16,648 nucleotides of DNA from Acetofilamentum sp. (GTDB taxonomy: Bacteria > Bacteroidota > Bacteroidia > Bacteroidales > DTU049). Made by a program: the position numbers and the translations under genes. The notes beneath the pieces are model-generated. The model had not been told where the DNA came from, searched no databases, and saw nothing but the letters and a program-made list of their open reading frames with translations. The DNA lies in NCBI GenBank assembly GCA_020720525.1, contig DYON01000025.1, positions 1 to 16,648 on the forward strand, in the 5' to 3' direction. Every line of letters begins with the position of its first letter. Positions within the stretch are counted from its first letter, which is position 1. Shown in pieces: positions 1 through 5,319 of the stretch.

Positions 1-66
1 ACGTTCAAAATGCTCATTAGTGCAAAACTCTGCATGACTGCGCTTTTTATTATTTGTTTTTAGGTT

Positions 67-82
67 GCAAAACTGGTTTTGC
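67..82. repeat. short perfect palindrome downstream of the 147–482 gene
   Basis: GCAAAAC and GTTTTGC are separated by 2 bp, giving a 7-bp stem. It lies about 65 bp past the stop of the leftmost minus-strand gene, where a terminator could sit. No T-run follows on either strand, so a rho-independent terminator is not supported. Nothing else was recognised in 1–146. Confidence 0.3.
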
Positions 83-146
83 TGGTAGTCTCAGAGTGAC
101 AGTAGAAGTTTTGTTGGAAAAGCGAGCCCGTTTAGATTTGAAATTA

Positions 147-482
147 TCAATCCCATTCTTCAAGTCTTGGTTTTCGCTTTTCCAAAATACAACGGATGGC
201 CAGCAATACATCATGTCGGTACAGAATCGGATCTCCGTCAATTGCCATTGCAGTGGAAATCCCCATTGCCTTGTAAAATTTCTTTTTCGTTATAACCGGA
301 AAAACAATCAGTAAATCAGCTATTTCCTTATCGGTAAAGCCCATAGTATCATGTTTTGTTGGAAAGTACACGACATACTGCTCCAGATTAATGATTGCTT
401 TGCTGTAAGCAATTCGAAATATTTCAATCCTTGCTTTCATAGCACCTTCGGCAGACCATTCATGATTGAAAAGGTTTTCCAT
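147..482 (-). CDS. hypothetical protein, second gene of the 908–147 unit
   Basis: This 111-residue protein is of a family I do not recognise. It looks soluble, with no signal peptide or clear membrane segment. The N-terminal half (about residues 10–40) looks helical. A stretch around residues 48–66 (GFTDKEIADLLIVFPVITKK) and a basic C-terminal tail ending in EEWD follow. The ATG is 9 nt after the stop of the upstream gene at 492–908, which indicates co-transcription and probably translational coupling. Its job is therefore tied to that gene and to the operator-like repeat upstream of it. Another minus-strand frame stays open to position 50, so a frameshifted, longer product cannot be excluded, but I see no motif supporting one. 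No function can be assigned. Confidence 0.6.
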   Translation of the reverse strand: MENLFNHEWSAEGAMKARIEIFRIAYSKAIINLEQYVVYFPTKHDTMGFTDKEIADLLIVFPVITKKKFYKAMGISTAMAIDGDPILYRHDVLLAIRCILEKRKPRLEEWD

Positions 483-491
483 GGGTTTGAA

Positions 492-908
492 TTATAAAGT
501 GATGTTGTAAACTCCTTTGTTGTTTCGTTCAATATTTTTCTCAACAAATGGTCTGTCGCGGCATTCTTCAATCAGATGAAATGTTGTCCACGATGCTGGA
601 ATTGCGGAAAAAAACAGAATAAAATTCAATACGGCATGTGTAGAGCCCATCAGGTGATAATCGGGTGCAAATGGGATATTGTATGCAGAATCGATTTGAA
701 TTTTTGCTCCCGTATTGGCATTAATCAAATAGGTCGTTTTGTTTATCATACACCACCCGCCGTTTTGATAATAGGGTTTTGCAAAATAGGGGCAATGAAC
801 AATGGTGCGCTTTTTTTCTTCGGGCGAGATCTGCATCAATTGTTCGCGACAAATATCGGCGAGCTGCACCAAACGTTTTAATTGCTGAGGTTTTTTGATT
901 TGTTCCAT
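492..908 (-). CDS. hypothetical protein, paralogue of the gene at 1393–1803
   Basis: This is a 138-residue protein of unknown function. I chose the ATG at 908, which starts MEQIKKPQQL. An upstream in-frame ATG at 947 lies inside the inverted repeat 938–962 and is less likely. Residues 50–114 align without gaps to residues 45–109 of the protein at 1393–1803, with 25 of 65 identical. Shared landmarks are GGW (50–52), TYL (59–61), NIP..PD.H (77–84), F.LFF..I (96–103) and F.LIE (110–114). The N-terminal 45 residues differ: here they are charged and helical. No signal peptide is seen, so a cytosolic protein is likely. It is the first gene of a unit with 147–482. The operator-like repeat ends about 30 bp upstream of the start, suggesting regulation by the WYL protein encoded nearby (inference). 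Confidence 0.7.
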   Translation of the reverse strand: MEQIKKPQQLKRLVQLADICREQLMQISPEEKKRTIVHCPYFAKPYYQNGGWCMINKTTYLINANTGAKIQIDSAYNIPFAPDYHLMGSTHAVLNFILFFSAIPASWTTFHLIEECRDRPFVEKNIERNNKGVYNITL

Positions 909-937
909 AGCGGTATTTTTACACAAAGAAAAAACAC

Positions 938-962
938 CTAAACGCATTCAGTTTGCGTTTTG
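938..962. promoter_or_regulatory. operator-like inverted repeat, site A
   Basis: CTAAACGCA (938–946) and TGCGTTTTG (954–962) form an inverted repeat with 8 of 9 positions paired and a 7-bp spacer. Its nearer edge is 30 bp upstream of the minus-strand start at 908. The right half is identical to the right half of site B at 2895–2903, and the spacer length is the same. A binding site for the WYL regulator encoded at 1793–2818 is the simplest reading (inference). Confidence 0.55.
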
Positions 963-1029
963 CTTTTTACGAATAATTTATTCTGGCAATGCTGCTGCGC
1001 AAATGACTCTGCTGCAAGTGCAGGTATTT

Positions 1030-1136
1030 GAGGCTGTCTCAAAAGACTAGGCTATGCACAAGCAGAACATTTCAGCGTCCAAAAACCTCCGGAACGATGA
1101 AATGTCGTACCGTGAACTTTGATTTGAGACAGCCTC
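1030..1136. mobile_element. MITE-like element with 14-bp terminal inverted repeats
   Basis: GAGGCTGTCTCAAA (1030–1043) is matched by its perfect reverse complement at 1123–1136, giving a 107-bp element. A second inverted repeat is nested inside: ACATTTCA (1067–1074) against TGAAATGT (1098–1105). There is no room for a transposase. The terminal sequence resembles ends I associate with Bacteroidota insertion sequences, but the family is not verified. No matching target-site duplication is visible: the flanks are GGTATTT on the left and TATATAT on the right. It sits in a gene-free stretch between the 492–908 gene and the small ORF at 1223–1354. The rest of that stretch (1137–1222) shows nothing I recognise. 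Confidence 0.6.
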
Positions 1137-1222
1137 TATATATTGTTAGCCAGAAAAAGAGAAAAGATTTGTGCCGTATGTACAAAACAGTCGTTGTAGT
1201 CGATTGTTTCGAGATCAATAAT

Positions 1223-1354
1223 TCAATTGAATAAAAACCATCCTGCTCCTAACGGACTGTAACAAGGCTTCCATTTCGCCACCTGCTGAACAGGGTTGTT
1301 CTTGCCGCTTAAAAACATATAACTTGAAAAATCCTCCCGATGTTTACCGCGCAT
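1223..1354 (-). CDS. doubtful small ORF, 43 residues
   Basis: A minus-strand ATG at 1354 opens 43 codons ending in TGA. The product begins MRGKHREDFSSYM and ends in LGAGWFLFN, with a basic, aromatic-rich composition. It starts 38 bp after the stop of the 1393–1803 gene on the same strand, so it could be the third gene of the WYL transcript. No family is recognised. The open frame continues upstream of the chosen ATG for some codons, so it could equally be a fragment of a decayed gene. The start codon lies in a short CGCGC/GCGCG palindrome. There is no similarity to the neighbouring paralogues. Confidence 0.25.
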   Translation of the reverse strand: MRGKHREDFSSYMFLSGKNNPVQQVAKWKPCYSPLGAGWFLFN

Positions 1355-1392
1355 GGCGCGACAGGAATGTTGTGTTTGATGCCGGTTTGCTT

Positions 1393-1803
1393 TTACTCTT
1401 CCAACAACTCAATAGCCAACTCTGGAGCGAGTTTGACATTATAAAAGTTAAACAATGTTTTAGAGACAGGCAAACGCTCAATAAGATCGAATTTGGCGAT
1501 GCCTTTAAGGATTGGTTCGAAAAACAAACTAAAGTATTTTCGATCGGTTGTTCGTTCAAAATAATGCTTATCTGGCCCAACTGGAATATTATCGGCATGG
1601 GTCATTTTAAGCTTAGGTTTATTTGCACCCATTTGCAAATAGGTGTTTGGATCTATATCGACCCAACCGCCTCTAAAATAATGGTCGGTAGTTTGATAAC
1701 CAAAATCAATTCGAGTGTATTTTTCGTTTACAATAACCCGAAAAAGAACAGGATGCGCATTTTTGCATTTGTATTCTGGCAGATTGTATAATTTACTTCT
1801 CAT
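1393..1803 (-). CDS. hypothetical protein, coupled to the WYL regulator; paralogue of 492–908
   Basis: This is a 136-residue protein of unknown function. The start is the ATG at 1803, inside the last codons of the WYL gene: an 11-nt overlap in a different frame that strongly suggests translational coupling. A TTG two codons upstream is possible but unnecessary. Residues 45–109 match the paralogue without gaps (GGW at 45–47, TYL at 54–56, NIP..PD.H at 72–80, F.LFF..I at 91–98, F.LIE at 105–109). An aromatic stretch ending FNFYNVKL follows. The protein looks like a compact, probably beta-rich domain and has no signal peptide or membrane segment. The N-terminal 44 residues differ from the paralogue, suggesting that the shared part is the functional core. 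Co-expression with the regulator suggests a sensor, modulator or effector of it, but that is inference. Confidence 0.72.
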   Translation of the reverse strand: MRSKLYNLPEYKCKNAHPVLFRVIVNEKYTRIDFGYQTTDHYFRGGWVDIDPNTYLQMGANKPKLKMTHADNIPVGPDKHYFERTTDRKYFSLFFEPILKGIAKFDLIERLPVSKTLFNFYNVKLAPELAIELLEE

Positions 1804-2818
1804 TTTCAATCGGTTTAAAACGGTTTACGGCTTCCTGCAACGATTTCAACATTCGCTTACGCATTGAGGCGGGCCCAACCAGATGTATGCGAGTGCTGTG
1901 TTCTAAAAAATAATTCAACAATTCCATACTTGGGATTAGCTCCACGCTAAACAATGCCGAGCCATGCTCGTACATCTCGAGCAATTGCTGCGAATGGTGC
2001 AATGGGCTAGCCAGCAAATAGTCGGTAAAAAGCGGATCGGTTCGGAATCGTATTTCCTGAATACCCTCTCCCTCAAATGGAAAGACACCGTATATGTTTT
2101 TTGTGTAACGTTCCAACTCGTTCTTTTCGCAGGCAATGTATTTTCGTTTCAGAAGGAGGGGTGCATGTATTCGGTCGAACCCAAAGGTCATCAATGCTTT
2201 GTGTTGCTCCGACCATGCCATCAAATACCATTTCGTCTTGAATTCCTTCAACAGTGCTGGATGTGCAATCACCGCATTAAACCTACGCTTATCGTATGAA
2301 TAGTGAACAAAGCTGATTGGAATTCGACTTTCCACAGCATAAAAAAGCTTTTCGAAATTCTCGAAACCACGCTGCGAATTATGCGAATCGGTCTCGATCA
2401 GTTTCGGGCGATTCTTCTGATTCATATCTTCTTCGCGAAGCGAAGCCATGATTTTGTTCACGGCCTGATCGTAAGTCTCGCTGATTCGTTTACCAGTAAA
2501 CGACGAAAGCAAATCGGCCACCGTTTTCAAATTGCTCAATTCTCCCTCGGTAAGCGGAACACCGCTGATGCTGTAGTTTTGTTCGGAATAATAATAGCCG
2601 TTGTGCTTGCGACTAAATTCAATAGGGGCATCGAAGCCAAGCGACTGATCAAATTTCATGGACTGAATGTCCTTCTGTATGGTCGATACCGAAAATCTTT
2701 TATCAAGCTTGGTTTCGCAGGTTTCCAGCAAATCTTGCATGGTCGGATAAGACCGAAAACGATTGCTCAAACAACTGTCGATGATTTTGTACCGGCTATA
2801 TGCTTCTTTGTTTCTCAT
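1793..2818 (-). CDS. WYL-domain transcriptional regulator
   Basis: This 341-residue protein has the usual WYL-regulator layout and length. The N-terminal region, about residues 5–60, is a winged-helix-type DNA-binding domain of the kind that starts by testing YKIIDSCL and includes STIQKDIQSM. A linker and the WYL domain (about 155–230) follow; the signature is K196-W197-Y198-L199 inside KTKWYLMAWSEQ. The C-terminal extension, about 255–335, matches the dimerisation-type segment of this family. I chose the ATG at 2818 (MRNKEAYSRY) because the longer frame to 2881 adds an unlikely hydrophobic leader. WYL proteins of the BrxR/CapW type repress phage-defence loci by binding inverted repeats and respond to nucleic-acid ligands (family knowledge). 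Here an inverted repeat lies 60 bp upstream, and a copy precedes the 908 gene, so autoregulation plus control of the neighbours is likely (inference). Confidence 0.9.
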   Translation of the reverse strand: MRNKEAYSRYKIIDSCLSNRFRSYPTMQDLLETCETKLDKRFSVSTIQKDIQSMKFDQSLGFDAPIEFSRKHNGYYYSEQNYSISGVPLTEGELSNLKTVADLLSSFTGKRISETYDQAVNKIMASLREEDMNQKNRPKLIETDSHNSQRGFENFEKLFYAVESRIPISFVHYSYDKRRFNAVIAHPALLKEFKTKWYLMAWSEQHKALMTFGFDRIHAPLLLKRKYIACEKNELERYTKNIYGVFPFEGEGIQEIRFRTDPLFTDYLLASPLHHSQQLLEMYEHGSALFSVELIPSMELLNYFLEHSTRIHLVGPASMRKRMLKSLQEAVNRFKPIENEK

Positions 2819-2878
2819 TGGGCGAATTGTTTCTATTATGCAGAAAACGATAAACTGCTGCAATTTACAACAAAAAAG

Positions 2879-2903
2879 CAAAGCGCAAACATGATGCGTT
2901 TTG
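2879..2903. promoter_or_regulatory. operator-like inverted repeat, site B
   Basis: CAAAGCGCA (2879–2887) and TGCGTTTTG (2895–2903) pair at 8 of 9 positions with a 7-bp spacer. A wider pair, GCAAAG (2878–2883) and CTTTGC (2913–2918), brackets the right part. The site is in the 116-bp divergent intergenic region, 60 bp from the WYL start and 31 bp from the 2935 start, so it could control both directions. It shares the right half and spacing with site A at 938–962. No TAnnTTTG box was found in this intergenic region. Confidence 0.55.
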
Positions 2904-2934
2904 TTGTGCTTTCTTTGCAGGAAACATCGCCATC

Positions 2935-3699
2935 ATGAAACTAAAATACCACGAGCAGCTGAAACCCGAAGAAACAATTGCTTTTCGCCGAACAAATTTC
3001 TTTGCTGTTACGCGCGAATTCAACAAAGATGCATTTGAAATACTCTCCGAACAGCTGCCCGTACTACATCTCTCGAATTTGACCAGCTGCGAGAGTGGCT
3101 TTGTTGTAGTGCAGCTCTCCTACTCCGATTTTGAAGCACCTGCTCATATTCAAAGCTATCGGCAATTCGCAGAAACCTATTACTCCGTGTTTAAAAATGG
3201 CCAACTCGATGCAAACAACACTATTCCACTGCACCCAAAAACAGACGGTAAACAATTGATTTCAATCTCTATTGGCCTCTGTTCGCGAACCGAAGAAGCC
3301 ACAATTGAGCTAATTGTAACCTGCGAAAAGGAAAATGAACTAAAAAACGTAATGAAAAAACAAAGCAATCCGCCAGATTTAGACAACAATCTCAAATTCA
3401 ACACCATTCAGGACTGGGACGACGATCTCTCTTGGTGCCCTTCGCAATGCATTAAGAAAATTGAATACCATGGCCGACATTTCATTCTGCTCCTCCACTG
3501 GCGCCACCACAATACCTGGACCGCAGAATTAACCGAATGCCGCCCCGACGGAAAGTTTGCCCAGCTCGATGACAAAACCACCACCTATACCCTCAACATC
3601 GGTCGTTGGAAAGACTCCGAACTGGATTTTGCGAAGAATTCTGCCGAGCTGGCTATGGTGGAGTGGTTGGGGGGGAATGCATTGACAAATACAATTTGA
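2935..3699 (+). CDS. hypothetical protein, divergent from the WYL regulator
   Basis: This 254-residue protein is not recognised. It has no signal peptide and no membrane segment. The C-terminal part holds its most distinctive sequence: a tryptophan- and acid-rich WDDDLSW (161–167), then a likely beta-rich stretch with LLHWRHHNTWTAEL (about 186–199) and a terminal segment around GRWKDSELDF. The middle, about residues 130–155, is charged and lower in complexity and may link two domains. The gene is transcribed away from the WYL regulator, and inverted repeat B lies 31 bp upstream of its ATG. That makes it a probable target of the regulator (inference). A second, downstream in-frame start gives no better family match, so the ATG at 2935 is kept. 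Function unknown. Confidence 0.7.
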   Translation: MKLKYHEQLKPEETIAFRRTNFFAVTREFNKDAFEILSEQLPVLHLSNLTSCESGFVVVQLSYSDFEAPAHIQSYRQFAETYYSVFKNGQLDANNTIPLHPKTDGKQLISISIGLCSRTEEATIELIVTCEKENELKNVMKKQSNPPDLDNNLKFNTIQDWDDDLSWCPSQCIKKIEYHGRHFILLLHWRHHNTWTAELTECRPDGKFAQLDDKTTTYTLNIGRWKDSELDFAKNSAELAMVEWLGGNALTNTI

Positions 3700-3731
3700 T
3701 TACAAGACGATACGACTTAAAATATTTATTT

Positions 3732-3739
3732 TAACTTTG
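3732..3739 (+). promoter_or_regulatory. candidate -7 promoter box for the 3751–4305 gene
   Basis: TAACTTTG fits the Bacteroidota -7 consensus TAnnTTTG exactly and ends 11 bp before the ATG at 3751. Transcription would start about 7 bp further on, leaving a leader of only a few bases. No convincing TTTG/TTG -33 element is seen at the usual distance. Confidence 0.35.
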
Positions 3740-3750
3740 AAAGAAAAAAC

Positions 3751-4305
3751 ATGAATTTAGAAATAGTTGCAAAGAAATTGTTTGATGTGCCTTATTTCAG
3801 AGGCTCAGGCGCAGATTGTGAACTTGAAGAAACAGAAGTATATCAAACGCTTTTAAAAGCACTTGAGCAAATTAATGAAAACAAGAATCCCTTTTTTATT
3901 AGAGCGCTTGATGTTTGCCTTAAAGATTTAGTATCTTCTATTTCTATTGATTATAATTATATATCCTACACAAGTGTTTTTAAAGATGTTCAAATTGAAG
4001 AAAACGCTTGCTCCATGGAAACTGGAGAACTTCTTTCTTTTTGCAAGAGTATGGACTTGTTTAATAGTTGTCAAGTTCGCGAAGATGAAGAAGCAATTGA
4101 GGATAAAGAAAGAGATACAAATATAAGCAAAGATGTTTTGATTGATATTGTTACAACCACGGCTTTAAACAAAATAGATGAAGCTCGAAAATGGTTAGAG
4201 CATAAAAAACACGACTTCTCTACTGAATTCTGGTATGGGTTGTTTGATGCCCAAAGCGAAGAAGAAAAGGAACAGGTAGATCAAATTATTCAAACTGAAT
4301 TGTGA
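3751..4305 (+). CDS. hypothetical acidic protein
   Basis: This 184-residue protein belongs to no family I recognise. It is strongly acidic: by my count about 40 Asp/Glu against about 19 Lys/Arg, with clusters such as EDEEAIEDKERD around residues 109–120 and SEEEKEQ near the C-terminus. It appears largely helical, without a signal peptide or membrane segment. Codon use is AT-richer than in the gene to its left, consistent with accessory origin. It converges on the restriction-enzyme remnant: its stop codon is 5 bp from that remnant's stop. A negatively charged protein beside a restriction system raises the idea of a DNA-mimic inhibitor, but no sequence match to Ocr or ArdA-type proteins is visible, so this is only speculation. 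Confidence 0.65.
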   Translation: MNLEIVAKKLFDVPYFRGSGADCELEETEVYQTLLKALEQINENKNPFFIRALDVCLKDLVSSISIDYNYISYTSVFKDVQIEENACSMETGELLSFCKSMDLFNSCQVREDEEAIEDKERDTNISKDVLIDIVTTTALNKIDEARKWLEHKKHDFSTEFWYGLFDAQSEEEKEQVDQIIQTEL

Positions 4306-4310
4306 TATAA

Positions 4311-4487
4311 TCAGTCTGCATACGGTTTAATCTGTTTTCCATAGTCAAGCAATATTTTGATTTTATCATACTCATCTTCGCTCATCCAAAAATTCGCAAC
4401 AATAATTTTCACTTCTTCGTAAGCGAGTTCATACAGTTGGTAAACAAACACACATATTTCTTTTTCTAAGCAAGTGGTATTGTGGTT
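4311..4487 (-). pseudogene. remnant of a second type IIG restriction enzyme C-terminus
   Basis: The 58 codons that directly follow the Bro-N stop codon, in the same frame, encode a diverged copy of the C-terminal tail of the neighbouring restriction enzyme. EICVFVYQLYELAYEEVKII matches EIDELVFKLYDLTYEEVKII, and FWMSEDEYDK matches FWMSEAEYEK; I count 21 of 34 identical over the best part. The remnant carries about 15 extra residues ending KPYAD before its TGA. It has no start codon of its own in the matching part and no catalytic region. It is best read as what is left of an earlier or duplicated RM gene after the current enzyme–Bro-N cassette arrived, or of a rearrangement that placed Bro-N before an old 3' end. 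Confidence 0.75.
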
Positions 4488-5315
4488 TTATTTCAGCTTC
4501 TTATTTTCTTTTTTGGGTGGTAAAAAGTTGGCATCTGTTACTACACTTTTCCCTGTTTTACTTTCTAATTCCTTCCGTGCATTTTTTGCAACAGCACCTC
4601 CTTTTTTACTGGCTTTTGCATTTTCGGTTAAACCTTTTGCATTTTCACTGTTAGCAATTTGACGGGTAGAAAGTTCTGCCAATGCCGTAAAGATCAATTC
4701 AGCTTCACTCATGTGGTCTCTCAAATTTTGAGATTTCAAGCCTTTCAATTGCTTGTGCTGCTTTACCGTTAAATCCGTCCATTCTTTATGTATAATATTG
4801 GTTAGCATTGCAAACTCATCTTGTTCTTTTATGCCGGCATCCTTCCAATAATCGGTGAGTTTATTCCGTGTTTCCTGACCAGTCATGCGTTGCTGAATCC
4901 ATTTTTCGCTACGTCCCATTTTTTGCCAATTTTCTCTGGCTCGATCCATACTTAATGATGGGTCGTTTATCTCCTGCATTCTCTCATAACCAACCTTTGC
5001 CAACCATTGTTTAAACGGCTCTGCCTTTGGTGAGGGTATGGATTGGATGATTCTAAAAATATCTTTTACATTGCCCGCCAATGTTTTACGATTTTTTCCA
5101 TTGGTAAGCATTTCTACCTGGGGACAATTTGTCCCTAGGTAGGAACCCAACTCTGCATCTCGCTTTCTCAACTTTTTTAAATAATCGGTTGCGTTAGCCG
5201 AATCGGTTAAGGCTTCTACAATATCTACTACCGAAAAATACCATACTTCCGATTTTTCGTCATAGTAGCGCCTTACTTGCTTGTTTTCAAATAACACTAA
5301 ATTTTGCTTGCTCAT
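4488..5315 (-). CDS. Bro-N domain / DinD-like protein
   Basis: This 275-residue protein starts at the ATG at 5315 (MSKQNLVLFE). An upstream in-frame ATG at 5339 would overlap the restriction gene by 20 nt; the shorter form matches the usual family N-terminus. Residues about 10–110 form a Bro-N (phage antirepressor-type) DNA-binding domain, with RRYYDEKSEVWYFSVVDIVEAL at its start (quoted in part: WYFSVVDIVEAL) and KQWLAKVGYERMQEI near its end. The C-terminal half resembles E. coli DinD, including DEFAMLTNII, KGLKSQNLRDHMSEAEL and the order of the following segment; the length (DinD has 274) also fits. DinD is SOS-induced and inhibits RecA filaments (family knowledge). Four base pairs separate the upstream enzyme's stop from this start, so the two are probably co-transcribed. 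It may sense DNA damage or phage, or control the RM gene, but neither is shown here. Confidence 0.85.
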   Translation of the reverse strand: MSKQNLVLFENKQVRRYYDEKSEVWYFSVVDIVEALTDSANATDYLKKLRKRDAELGSYLGTNCPQVEMLTNGKNRKTLAGNVKDIFRIIQSIPSPKAEPFKQWLAKVGYERMQEINDPSLSMDRARENWQKMGRSEKWIQQRMTGQETRNKLTDYWKDAGIKEQDEFAMLTNIIHKEWTDLTVKQHKQLKGLKSQNLRDHMSEAELIFTALAELSTRQIANSENAKGLTENAKASKKGGAVAKNARKELESKTGKSVVTDANFLPPKKENKKLK

Positions 5316-5319
5316 TGTT

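Noticed and set aside
50..241. Minus-strand frame that could extend the 147–482 protein by frameshift
   Set aside because: No motif continues across the frames, and the intact gene has a normal stop; a homologue alignment would be needed.
1028..1234. Plus-strand open frame of 68 codons
   Set aside because: It lies across the MITE-like repeats and non-coding flank; no family or start signal supports it.
1348..1360. CGCGC-ATG-GCGCG palindrome
   Set aside because: Only 5 bp per arm, unique here, and it may arise by chance or from coding sequence.
1324..1791. Plus-strand open frame opposite the 1393–1803 gene
   Set aside because: It mirrors the minus-strand gene, whose paralogue match shows the coding strand.
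2303..2938. Plus-strand open frame of 211 codons
   Set aside because: It is antisense to the N-terminal half of the well-supported WYL regulator.
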